NCBI GenBank assembly: GCA_013365365.1
Contig: JABVXU010000091.1
Location: forward strand, 98,835-162,834
Direction of reading: 5' to 3'
DNA: 64,000 nt
Source: Cruorifilaria tuberocauda
Lineage: Eukaryota > Nematoda > Chromadorea > Rhabditida > Onchocercidae
In this document: in pieces, positions 11,320 to 22,929 of the stretch
How the letters are laid out: every line of letters begins with the position of its first letter
Numbering within the stretch: position 1 is the first letter of the stretch
The notes under the pieces: model-generated
Seen by the model: the letters and a program-made list of their open reading frames with translations, nothing else
What the model was told of the DNA's origin: nothing
Database searches by the model: none
Translations under genes and position numbers: made by a program

Positions 11320-14300
11320 TATGCAGCTAAAAAAAGCATTCAGGAAGTGTTACTGGACAACGGAATAAAAGATAGCAATTACGATAGCAAGAAAAAGCTA
11401 TTGAAAGATCTTGACCCAACTCTTTTCTAATACGCAGTAAAGCATCCATTCAACAAACTATTCGTTGAGGAAAAAACCACATTAGAAGAAATGCAGATGT
11501 TAAGCGACCTAAGTAAGCAATTAAAGAGGTTTTTTTCTACTCCTCTAAAAAAAATGAGGTGTTGAAAATATTGTGCATTTCAAGTTATCCATTCCTGATT
11601 CCTCCAGCTGCTGAAATTGCTGTAAATTTAAGTCGTGATTCCTGAACTTGTTAAAAAATAAAGTCTTGAACTGCTTAAAATAAAAATTTAACAAGCACCT
11701 TATGAAAATTTTCCAAGAGACTTGCACTGAACCATTCTAATCTAGGATTACCTCAACGATTTAAAACGGCTTGTAATTTTTGGATATCATAAAAAAAGGA
11801 TTAAATGATAAAGAAATAGAAGCAAATGAATATGATGCAAAGAAATCTCCCGGAAACTGCTGGAAAATCATGGTGGAATTACCAAATGACCCTACCTTAC
11901 TTAGTCTTTCCTAGGAAGATATCACGCCAATTTAACAAAATTATAAGTTATAAAAAAGTTATAAGTTCACTGGTAACAACAATAACACCAATGTCGACTG
12001 CTATTTGACAGTGATATGATTTCAACTCAAATGCCTCACTTCACATTTCAATTTCGTGAAGCTGCAAAACGAACATCAGTGATTAGGACACTAAACATAC
12101 GAATTAAGTTCAGAAAGAACGCAATCCCCCATCTGCATACAGTCGCGGAAATCAAAACACACTCTAACGCAGACCGAACCGCAAGATTTCTAAACCAAAA
12201 GGTGAAAATCTGACGCGCTTCAAGAAATACTGCCGTTAAATCCTAATTCTCTATGGCTCGAATTTCTTGCAAAACCAGGGTCAGTGTGTTACAATTTGGA
12301 TCTTCTAAATGTTTCCCATACATTCCAAGTATGGCTGCAAATGGGTAAAAAAGGAAGTGAATCTTGGTAATCTAATTATGATGTAAACGATACATAATTT
12401 TTGAAACCAAAAATGATCAAAAATCCAGCTAGGTTGTGTGAGAAAAGCTAAAACTACTCTTTAAGATTGGTTATTAGAATCTAATAGAACTCTGCTGATA
12501 ATGAACCTAATTAATTAGAACGGACTCTGGATGGGATAACTGCTTTACGTGAAATATAGTCTCGAAAAATCTATGAAAGTTTAACTATTTAATTGGCCAA
12601 AAGAGTTTTAGCTACCAAATTCATTTTAAAATTGAGAGCAGCCAAACATCGATGTTTTACATTGTAATAGCTCACATTAAAAGACTTTCGGAATAGACTT
12701 TCTTAGCTTTAATTTCAAATATTTGCTTGCATTAAGTAAATGTGCCTCTCCAAAAACCTGAACATTATCCATTTTACAGTTAATGGAAAAAAGATTTAAA
12801 AAAGGTGATGGCGAAACAGAAAACAGCAGTTACAACAGCGAAAAACTATTGAATACTTTTCTTAACCTGACTTTTTATGCGTAATGCAATTCAGCATCTA
12901 TCCTATTGGCTATTCACTATGGAAAAGACCACAGTGTGGGAAGTGCACATGTTAAGCAACTCAAGTTGATACCCTACCAAAAACTTAGGCATTCAAAATA
13001 TTGTTCATTTCAATTCTTTGATTCAACTCGAGCTGTCGAAATTGTTGAAATTTGGAATTGCCTATCGCAGAATACGATAGTGATTCTCATGAGCTTCAAT
13101 TAAATTTCATCCCCTTATTTTTGGTGAACCATTAAAAAGTATCTTTCCAACTTAATTTATTTAAATGGTTAGATATCTTTAAATCAAATAAATTATAGAC
13201 AAGATAATGTTAATCAAGTTGCATGATAAGACGAACTCAAATATACTACCTTGATAATTACCAGTAATGAGTTATTATTTTCCTCCCAAAGTATAGAAAA
13301 ACAATTCAATTAATCAAATTTAACTACCATAAAACATTCAGTTACTGTTGTCGGGTCGTAAGGAAGTTCTCCTTGTATGGTTATCACCTTTTAAGTGTGT
13401 TAACTGTTATGCTGAATATTTAACTTATCGCGTGGAAAAAAAAACCATCCTGATTCTTCAGCATGTATATTAGAATACTGATACGTACTGATATACCAAA
13501 GTTAGGATTTTTGAAAATTCCGATTTCAATCCTTATAATGTTGGTTAAACTTGATGAATGCATCTTTTAAGTTAGGTATAGAAATACCTGAGTTGAAAGC
13601 TGGGATTTAAAATCAATACAGCGTGTTAACCTTTTAAGAAAAATCCTCACAAGTATCTATAGAATTTACTGACCATTTATTTAAACTTCTGGGATGCTGT
13701 TGTGAAATGTAAGTAGATAAAAGAATCCATTACAGCTGATCAAGCTGATTCCGACTAACACTTCATGAAACCTTCATAAAGAACCGTCCCTAAACAACAG
13801 CAGAAACATCAGGAACTCACGATCTCTGATCGTATTACAGAATAGCATCGCATAGCACAAACTCAGAAAGCGAGAAAAATTATAACATTATGAAACGATC
13901 CAACCAAATTCACCACGAGAATTCTATTTTTGAATGATCATTTCTAATTTAAATTTATATATCCTTCCCAAATTTTATGCAAACACCCAATATACCTAAC
14001 AATTTTTTATGTTATTCACCATTTGAAGAAGCAAACAACACACGAAGAAAAACTGATGAACATTATTTAAGATTTATTATGGTTTTCAAATTAATTCAAT
14101 TGGATGATATCAAGTAAAAAGTATAAATTTCTCATTAAATAAGCAATAATAAATCTAGATCTTAGTATTCCTTTAATTTACAGTTTTTTTTTTTACAATA
14201 GAATTCCTTTAATTTTACAATATGAAAGATGAGAATTGGAATGAGTATGTGGACCCACAGATTAAAAGTGGAAATTCTGTAGTGGTAAGTTAATGATGGA

Positions 14301-14330
14301 TTCAACTGACTAAGATTTATGAAGACACTT
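11320..14330. other. Region upstream of phosphatase inhibitor 2, partly duplicated, with decayed coding-like stretches
   Basis: Three kilobases without a complete gene. The part nearest the inhibitor (11.33-11.64 kb) recurs in diverged form at 12.78-13.06 kb, next to the copied exon. On the plus strand several frames look protein-like but are interrupted. Examples are 11331-11566 with one stop, a stretch near 11800-11910 containing NEYDAKKSPGNCW, and one near 12212-12358 containing LPLNPNSLWLEF. I do not recognise the family. The rest (13.1-14.3 kb) is plain AT-rich DNA, with a possible minus-strand poly(A) hexamer (TTTATT on plus) at 14073-14078 for the next gene. Confidence 0.45.
12686..12772 (-). 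pseudogene. Duplicated first exon of phosphatase inhibitor 2 (alternative exon or relic)
   Basis: Reading the minus strand, this 87-base block encodes 29 residues that match exon 1 of the inhibitor at 11230-11319 almost position for position, with one codon missing. It keeps the ATG, the LL.(A/P)SKYLKLK core and a GT directly after the last codon (12685-12684). Its length leaves phase 0, so splicing to the acceptor of exon 2 (11104) would stay in frame. The docking motif SILK reads SIPK here. Similarity continues for a few hundred bases upstream of the exon (about 12.78-13.06 kb against 11.33-11.64 kb), so this is a segmental duplication. Whether it is transcribed cannot be told from sequence. 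Confidence 0.7.
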
Positions 14331-16992
14331 TTATTCTTGACCCATCAAATATCTATTTAACGCCAAAATTGAACTAAATAATGGTAAAAGTGTTGGTAAA
14401 AATAATGGCAGATAAACTGCAAATTTTTGATCATTAGGGAAATACAACAACGAAAGTAAACTTTTGTCACTCAAAGCATTTTCGGCCAACGCTCGACCTT
14501 CGGTAACCGATGCAATATCAATGTATCCGGTTTTCTCAATTATTTTAAGAGCCTGAGATATAAGATCGACCGCTAAATTAGTTTTACTCGCCACCTGAAA
14601 ATTTATAAACCTTAAGACTGTAACTTTAAGATTGAACGATATTAAATTTTGATCAGTTAGCTTAATATCTTTAATTTGTTCCTATGCGAAGAGATGAAGA
14701 GACCAAGGTGTAAAATATAACTAATTGAAAAATTACTGACTTTTTGACTATTTACCTACACTAAATCATTTAAAGGATACTTCAGAAGATATTGTCTAAC
14801 TTTTTAAGAGTACAATCATTTGATTTCGGGAAAAAAATCATTTCAAGCATACCTCTTCTTTTATGACAATGTTATTAATTTGTGAGATCAATTTATGAAT
14901 CGCAGCAACCGACGAAATCCCACTTATCGAATAATCGATAAATGAACGTAATTTGATACGCTTAATTTCCCATTCCGCCACTGGCAATGGCAGCCGGTCA
15001 TATGATACTGGTAAATCCGTATCAAGACCAAAAAGAACACGCATAGCAGCAATCACTGATTGATTGACAGCCAAGCGTTTCTTGCCACCATAGGAAAGTA
15101 AAGCGCCCCAAGAAGCCACAACCACACCATTACTCTCATCACCCTGAAAATTTAATTACCGTAATTATTGATAAAGCTATTTCTACAATAAGCTCAAAAA
15201 CTTTGTCCCTAACAAACTTGAATAATGAAAATCACTTATCTTAAGTTAACATATATTCCCGACTGCAATATTATTTTAGAGCTATTCAAACTGATTATTT
15301 CCAACTTCCTGCTTTTTATAGATATCAAAGGCATGCCTTCATCTCAATAAGAATTTAATTTCAGACATCAGTAGGAGCAAAACAAAGATTATTACGGTTA
15401 AAAGATTTTAATAAAGAAACTAAAAACATTCTATTAGATGTGTTGCGTCTAACGACAAATTGCAAAAAAAAAAATGACCAAAAAACACCAAAAAAACTTA
15501 TACCATGTAATCGAGAAGAATAATTGGCTGAGATGCGTCTAACACTACTAACTTCATAACTGGGGCAGATGATTCAACAGTGCTGGTTTCCTGTTCGATC
15601 TATAAATTACAGCGCTAATACGTTGAAAAATACTTCTGAAAGCCAAAATTTTTAGCCACTTCAACGAAAGTGGAACAGATTTTTTGAGCTTAAAATAATT
15701 TTTTGAATTTGCTGAATTAAAAAATTTCTTACGGCAGTAACTATTTGTGATATGTCATCCATTTGAATGGTATTTCTTTCTTGCACATCTTTTTTCAGCC
15801 ATGTGGTCAAATCAAAATCCCAGAGATGTTCTGAACTGATAATCAAGTCTGATACCTCAGCCAATTTTGCAGCGAATCGACGTGTATGCAAAATAATATT
15901 CTCGGATGAATAATGCTCGTTGCTCTCGTTATAACCAGCGTGCAAAAATATTACTTGTACAATATACCGAGCACTTAAAGCTACCGAATCCCAAATCAAA
16001 CGTTTCTATAGAAATGGAAAATAATTAAGATGCCAATCAAAAACAGTTTTACAAAGGCTATATTTATAATTCGTTTAGTACTGCTTACGCAAATGTAGAA
16101 TTCAATTTGAATTTGATGAGGAAGAAAGTCAACCTGCTGACTTGATGACAAGGCAACGATTCCCGACGATTGTATTCGCAGCCTCAAATCGCGTCTTACT
16201 ATTGCTGAAAGGTAGTTCGTATCCAAAAGAACATCTGTTACGGCTGCAAACATACGTTGCGCAAGTTTTGATTCGTTCTCACAGTCCAAGATAAACGTCC
16301 ATTGGTCGTCAAAATAGATTGTATATCCAGAATATGGCCATACCGTCTCATTAATTATTGCAAAATGTACTCCAAAGAAATTACTCTTCTCCGTGTTAGT
16401 TCTTGATGTGGATTCCAAAGTATCCTGAATAAATACATCCAAAAACCGCCTAAGATACTCATAAAGTTTCAAATGAAGAGTACACGTAAGAAGTGGCAAA
16501 ATAAAAAAAAAAACGAGAATCCAAGACAAACCATATCTTCGTGACTAAATTTAAATACGAGGTGTAGTCGATCGATTTTTGGAAGCTCAGAAAGTTCATT
16601 CAAAAGTAGAGTGATTGCACGACCAACATGGGATTTCATAGATGAATATGAACTAGCTATTGATATATACACCTGTGGTATAATAAGTTAATGCATTCGA
16701 GAATAAATTTGATCCAACTTGTACCAACATGCTGAACGAAAGACTTGCAAGGAAAATGAGTTTACAGTAAACTTGGTATATCAAAGTCTATAAAAAAATG
16801 AGGATTTGTAAGTTTCAGAAAACGTACTGGTAAAGTGATCTTCTGATCAGAAGAAAAGGTACGAAAAGGTACTCGGTATGTTGAAGTCGTCTGCCACCAT
16901 AATGGTAAACCAAATATAAGCATAATAACAATGAATGCAAGTGCAGAAATCCTTCGGAAAGGTAATTCTGCATGTTCTTTCGCGGTAAGCAT
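14331..16992 (-). CDS. hpo-5: GPI transamidase subunit PIG-S
   Basis: Subunit of the ER-membrane GPI transamidase, which swaps a C-terminal peptide for a GPI anchor. Seven exons on the minus strand, all phase 0: 16828-16992, 16532-16672, 16089-16457, 15733-16005, 15504-15599, 14853-15143, 14331-14594, about 532 aa against roughly 555 in human. The N-terminus has a membrane segment ending GLPLWWQTTSTYR. The C-terminus has NNIVIKEE, then SLLSLLYFPNDQKFAVYLPLFLP and a second membrane segment, the family signature. The start of exon 3 is ambiguous. The acceptor at 16425 (TTATTCAG) fits consensus better, but starting at 16457 keeps the conserved YLRRF stretch. Two luminal segments present in human look absent, and a 63-base in-phase exon at 16725-16787 is possible. 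The next gene upstream on the same strand is the tetraspanin, as I recall for T14G10.7/T14G10.6 in C. elegans. Confidence 0.92.
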
Positions 16993-18939
16993 TAGAACCT
17001 AAATGTTCTATAATAATCAGTATTTAACTTTTTTCTTTTGTTAATTAAATATGTATTATTTTCTCATCAATTCGAAAATAAGAAATTAACAAGCATTAAA
17101 GTGATTGTGCCTTTCCAGTGCGTCTTTTCCCTCTATTTTAGATGGAAATTATATACCGGATAAACGTACGCGTCACTAATGCTCATCGCGTTTTTTGTCA
17201 TTTGTGGAATTTAGTTAGTTTCTGTTAAGCTTGTAATCGTACTACGATCCTGAAAACGATATCCTAAAAATTGACATATATAGCGGTGAAATCAAGGTAA
17301 TGTAACTTGCAGAACGATCATTTTGGCAGAACGGGAAAAACGTAACCTACGCAGCTAATTTATTCTAATCTTAAGACACCGATACCAAGAAACGAAGAAT
17401 GAGTTGCATATGACAGGAACTTATAAAAAACGGATTCTTAACGTTCAATGACCAATTTCGGAAACTGTCACTTTGAATCACTTGTAATAAAAAAGATTCT
17501 AGATTATAAGGACTAGATTTTTTCTAATGATGCAAATAGTGGAAAATTACACACTCTTTCTTCTTTCATTTATTTTTTCCTGGCTGTTCTTTCTTGAATG
17601 AAAGTTCGTTTTGATATGATTGAATAAACCAGAATAAACAATATAGCATGTCGGACATAACTGCACATTTCATTCCTTAGACAAATATTCATACAAGCCA
17701 TCTGTGACTTCAGCAACTCCTATTTGAGTAGAATCTATGATATCCATAGCATGGAAAACCTTAATTTACTCATATCAAGTCATTTTTTTTGCTAAACATA
17801 GAAATATATTTCCGACTAGCTTGAAGCTTCCAGATATAAGCCTACAGTACTTCGATTCACTAATTTTTTCCTATCCAAATCGTCGTAAAAGCAGGTCTTT
17901 TCTTACAAACTTCGTTCTTTGCACTGGAAAAGACTTAGTTAACAGTTAAGATTTATAGTAACTTATCCTATGATTCAGATATTTGCCAACCAATAAATAG
18001 TAACGTCCCTGACCCCAAAAGTCACTGCCCCAGCTTCAAGATCCCTCACTTTTCAGCGACGAACGAAAAGATTTTCAATGATATACCAACAACGGCAATG
18101 AAATGTCACTGATTATCCCGATTAATGAACATCTAAGATCTTATATACTACTAGATTTTTTGAAAACCAATATTAAAGCAAAACAAAACATGACACATAA
18201 ATACGAAATAGCATTATAGTGTACGATGGCAGAGCGTTTTATATAAATGCAAGGAAATCTGTCATAATTTGATAAAATATCCTGCTTGCATACATGGAAG
18301 AATTTGTAATGAAAAGCGTAAATATACCAACAAAACTAATTCCAAATATCGAAAATGTGAACATTCATTTAAGGAATCTTAATGCAGAATGAATATTATG
18401 CATATATACAAACATCAGTCAAAAGTTAAAACGCATGTTTCTTTCTATTCCAACATTAATCGCTTGCATAGCCCACTAGGAAAGGCTATCAATAGTCATA
18501 AAACATGAAAGAAATCACTTGACACATATAAGCGTGGAATGTTGAACTAATTTGATGAAGCTAATAACTCCAATGCAGAAAAAATTTTTGTAAACCAAGA
18601 TCTGATGAAGTTTTTCTGTACAAAAGTGAGATCAACGGTGACTCAGCTGAAGATGTACAGTGCCAGGAAAACTTTTTTTGAACCATAAATTACAAATTTA
18701 CCAACAAGTATGGAAGTTATAACGAATATAAGGTAAAGAAACTACCAGATCTAGAGAAAAGAGAACAAAAATTCGGTGTTACGGTCAGCAATGGTAACTA
18801 GAACTAATAAACAAAAGAATCAAGTACTAATGAATGTGAACACCATCACTTTGTCCCAAACTTACAACAAATCACAACCATTAAAATACTTTCGACATTT
18901 GATTTAAAATGTATTACCGCTTTATCCGTTTTTTTTTTT
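16993..18939. other. Spacer between tetraspanin and PIG-S
   Basis: About 1.95 kb of AT-rich DNA between two genes on the same strand. One 70-codon open frame on the plus strand near 17.74-17.95 kb has no recognisable features. The first few hundred bases upstream of the PIG-S ATG should hold its 5' leader. I see no convincing exon or RNA gene. Confidence 0.55.
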
Positions 18940-20947
18940 TCATCTACCAGTATACCACCTTGCACGCTGTGCAAAGATGTCGCTGCGAAGGTTTTGAGCA
19001 AACAATATACCCAGAATCTAAAGAGACCTGACTAAACATCTTCAAAACAATGATTATATGCAGAGAAATGTCAAAATCGTGTCTTTAGATTTTGCAAAAA
19101 CAATTCAAAAATTTTATATTTGTAATATGCAAAGAACTGAACTAAATAATTTAATTTATCCATTTTGACAAAAGCCAAAAGAAACACTTACTTGAATAAC
19201 TGCAACGAGAATCACTGCAACGGCAACGTAAGTCATATTTTGCGACAAATAATTTTCAATTTTGGGTGTACATCCTTCACTGTGTATTGTGTCACTTAAA
19301 CCCTGGATACAGATATATATATATATATATATAATTAAAATATTTAATATGAGAAAATTTAAAATTTTAAAAATCGCAACAATTCGCAGTTACTTTTCAT
19401 ATTGATCCTACAAAATCAATTATTGCTTTTAATTTCACTTCATTATGTATCTACTTAAGCATCATGATATTTCGAACCAATTTAGAACACCTAAGAGTTC
19501 AAAATAGCAGAGAAATCACCTCTTTAAAAAGCCTGGCACCATGCCCGCAAAAGAAATTAATGGGACCACCATCCATACCGCGCATTTTTTTACAGCACGA
19601 ATACGGTACGCCACCAGCTTCAGGTGATGAAAATTGCTGTGATGATTTATTAAAATATATATTCATATCCCAGTCGTTTGGCGACCTCATACCACAACAT
19701 TTGAAGTAAATCTGCACCCAATCAATGAGCGCCTGTAGATCTGGATCATCTCGATACATTATCACCTAAAATATACTGGGAAAAACTGCCCTGATGAATC
19801 TGATATTACGGTTCTAAAAGCAATGTTTAAAAATATTTTCTAACTAGAATCGTAATATGCGTTGTAGTTTACACGACATTCATATAAATGTCTAATCAAT
19901 TTTATCTGAATTCTTTGCACATTTCATAAAACAATACTAGCTTCTGTTTCAGTAAAAAGACTAATGGACCGCAGTAAGACGAATTGGATGCGCAAAATAT
20001 TCATTAAGCATTACGAATTACAACGCAATTCCTATTAAGTTGGAAATGACTGAAACGACACAGTAGGATTAATGATGCATAACATGTATATGAGTTAGAA
20101 TTGTTCTAAAAACAAATGAATTATAAGACTATTAAATGTCGACTTGTGTAAACCCAGCCAGTTGGCATTATAATATCTAAATAAGTAAACACAACAAATG
20201 CAATAAACATACTGTGTCATCCAATCTAGTAAAAAATTCTTGAGTGATCCAATCCTTAGAAGCGAACACCAAAACAACTAAAGCCATTTCAGCCAATAAA
20301 AGAAGACCAATAATTGTTGAATACAAGGCCAAGAAACATGTGTTTTCTCTCAAGGCACCAACACAACCACTGAAACCGATCAAGAATATGAGACCACCTG
20401 AAATATTTTAAATCTTCCATATAATCTATTTAGTAATGACATAATTGAAAAATGACTTAACAGTAGGAAACTATAATTTATTTGTTGATATGACGCGAAT
20501 GTATAATACCTTTGGAGTTTGTAGAATACTTTACTTCATGTTCAATAAATTCTAGTATATATAGTTCAAACATGGATAAACTCATATGTCAGATATCAAA
20601 TGAAACGACCCTATATTCTAGCAACATGGAAAAAAGATAAGACTAGATAGACCTCATATTCCTCAAGCATCCAGATCTCAAAACCAAAGTTTGTGGAATG
20701 GTAATACGAAATCTAAAATGTATTTAAAAAGTTGTTCCTTACCAGCAAAAATAAGAAATATTGCTGGGTCAAGATAAAATTTTGATGCTTTATTCAAATG
20801 AGAATAAGCACTGTTCTTCTCAAAATGAGCCCAAACACCAACCGCGAGAAGCGCAAAACCAATAATCCAGAACAAAACGTTAAATCCAAAAATTGTGTAT
20901 TTGACACAACAACTGATTTCAGAGGTGTTATATCGTTGAACAAGCAT
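18940..20947 (-). CDS. tsp-12: Tetraspanin of the Tspan5/TspanC8 group
   Basis: Four-pass membrane protein. TspanC8 members escort and regulate ADAM10. In C. elegans TSP-12/TSP-14 work with SUP-17/ADAM10 in Notch and BMP signalling. Five exons on the minus strand in phase: 20743-20947, 20213-20397, 19520-19765, 19192-19302, 18940-19017, giving 274 aa. Features: EISCCVKY (juxtamembrane cysteines) before membrane segment 1, SGCVGALREN in the inner loop, YRDDPDLQALIDW then KCCG, PYSCC, FCG and EGC in the large extracellular loop, NKSS and NMTY glycosylation sites, and ILGILFAQNLRSDI in the tail. Length and N-terminus line up with vertebrate Tspan5. I count six loop cysteines, where Tspan5 has eight. 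The symbol rests on remembered synteny with PIG-S; tsp-14 is the alternative. The last exon is short (26 codons including stop) but clear. Confidence 0.93.
19313..19332. repeat. (AT)n microsatellite in tetraspanin intron
   Basis: About ten AT units in the intron between 19302 and 19520. It is simple sequence and likely length-variable. Confidence 0.9.
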
Positions 20948-20961
20948 TAACTGCAAAAAAT
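20948..20961 (-). promoter_or_regulatory. Probable spliced-leader (trans-splice) acceptor of the tetraspanin
   Basis: On the minus strand a T-run followed by GCAG ends three bases before the ATG at 20947. No upstream sequence can join in an open frame: phase 1 and phase 2 both run into stops within a few codons. A T-rich acceptor immediately before the start codon is what nematode SL trans-splicing leaves. It could also be an ordinary acceptor joining a 5'-UTR exon near 21.18-21.29 kb. Confidence 0.5.
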
Positions 20962-21570
20962 AATAAATATGTCACGTTATTTCCTTTAACGAAATCCTTT
21001 TTGTAAAATAACTCCCAATATATCATGGTTACACAGCAGTGATTATTAATGATACTAAACGAACATCATTTCATCAGGATAAATCATACTGTCAAATTTT
21101 GCGACATATTTTTATCTATCATTAAGACCGTATCCAAAACATGACTGTTAATTTACACACCTAATATCTTGACACAAAAATGTTGTGAACGAACTTGTTG
21201 ACGACTCATCATCGTGCCTGAGTGACGACGATGCATACTTAAACTGACTGGTCGATTTCTCGTCGCCCTTTGCACCGGAGCCATACTTCATCAAATGTAC
21301 ACTTCGTAAGTAGTTCCCCTAAAATCAAAACTGAAAACTCCGACTATAAATCTGAGAAACTAAGCTTACATGTTGAATAACTTTATCATTAGGAATTAAC
21401 TAGCAAAATACCATGAAGGATGATTTAAGAGCGCGCAGAAATCTTTACTGCAAAGATAAACACGTAGGCTCTTAAATAACAACGGAGAAGGAATGAGATC
21501 CACCTGATAAACAAAATAACACTTGTATGTGCAACGGTAATATGTTAGTCAAAGAATCAAAGATCAAAAT

Positions 21571-21576
21571 TTTATT
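21571..21576 (-). terminator. Poly(A) signal of rpl-33
   Basis: TTTATT on plus, i.e. AATAAA on the minus strand, about 67 bases after the rpl-33 stop. The distance suits a short 3' UTR of a ribosomal protein gene. Confidence 0.6.
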
Positions 21577-21642
21577 CTTTGTCGAAAACTGAACACAAAA
21601 TAATAACAATCAAAATTATGTTCACATTTCTTCAGGCTCCAT

Positions 21643-22929
21643 TCAAATATTTGAAGGATACAGCATCTAAAATAACTGTAGAATGAGTTTCCAAAAGATG
21701 GGAAAAATCGAAATGATGCCAGCAGAAAAAACATTTACTTTCAATGACAAATCAACTTATTTTAAAATGATTCGATATTTTTATAGCCGTCGTTCTAAAA
21801 AAATTGAGCTTTCGAAATTTTCGCATTTGATAACCAAAGATGCATTTGTGAAACAATTTTTGATCCTGTACTGATGAGAGATGACAACTTATTTAAAATT
21901 CTGTAAGTCTTACCACGCGCACACGTTTGCCCATCGCCTGCGGCGGAAGATTTCTGCAGAATTTTGCTTTCACTGTACCTGTATTACCGTGTACTCGAGT
22001 TATTCTCCCCCAAATTGCTCGTACGCGACTTGGTGCTTTTCCATGCACTCTTGTTTTTTTTTGTGCTTTATAAACGTAGAGAACTCTTTTTCCAACATAC
22101 CTGAAAATAATAATCCAAAATAAAGAATTACTGAAATGGTCCAAATTTTGATATTGTCTGTTTAAGGCTTGCTTTTAACTAGGAGTCCCATAATTCTTGA
22201 TGACTCTAATGTGGTTTCATAAAAACACTACGCTAAAGCATCTTAATTTTAATCAAATCATGCGAAAATAACAGAATTAAGACACTATAACAACAGAATC
22301 AGAGTTGTCCGTCATTCACTAAAGGAAGATCTTGATGAAGACGCAACTACATTTAATGCATACATTATCCAACCACATTTTCTGCAATAAAACAAGGTAT
22401 CTGGGTTTGGCTTCTTGAAATGTATAAAATAAAATAAAACCACTGTGGCTGCTAAGCGAGACATACCACTGAGCATCCTGTGTATTATAAACTCCATCCA
22501 ATTTTAGAAGCGATGTATGTTCACGCTGATTTCGCTGCGAACGTTTATAGCCAGTAAATACTGCCTTCACATATAACCTTAATAATAACAAAAATATTAA
22601 AGATGATTTCGAATAATTTGATGCCTGATGATGCTTATAATTAAATAGATCCCGTTTCATATTTTTTGTGCAGTATTAGCAATTCCATAGATATTTACAT
22701 CAACTTTATGAACAGGTAAATCCTGGACAACAACATATTAGTAGCACTGAGTTTCAGTTGTTAGTGCGCCATCGATACAGATGTAATTTTACCTTATGCC
22801 TATAGTGATGAATAGATTTATATCAAAGGAATAGACAAATCCTAGGTCACTTCATTGAGAAAACAAATAAGAAGAGTACCTGCCGGCTGGCTTAGGTCCC
22901 TGCTGTCTCACTGTTTGACTTTCGTTCAT
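21643..22929 (-). CDS. rpl-33: 60S ribosomal protein eL33 (RPL35A)
   Basis: Large-subunit ribosomal protein. Four exons on the minus strand: 22880-22929, 22467-22577, 21914-22100, 21643-21666, all in phase, 123 aa. Family blocks are [73 protein letters not shown] and the final MLYPSNI. The last exon is only eight codons (MLYPSNI plus stop) and sits about 250 bases beyond the previous one. It was found because the family always ends this way, and its acceptor (TTTTAG) and phase fit. Without it the open frame runs into a false end after GTAAGA. The frame is also open upstream of the chosen ATG back to a possible acceptor at about 23000, but has no further ATG, so I treat that part as leader. 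Confidence 0.95.

Larger units (their letters stand above)
20948..21642. other. Short spacer between rpl-33 and the tetraspanin
   Basis: About 700 bases between the rpl-33 stop and the tetraspanin ATG, same strand. It contains a less AT-rich block (about 21.18-21.29 kb) that looks like a 5'-UTR exon or promoter-proximal element of the tetraspanin, followed on the minus strand by a GTGTGT donor-like site. No complete gene. Confidence 0.5.
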
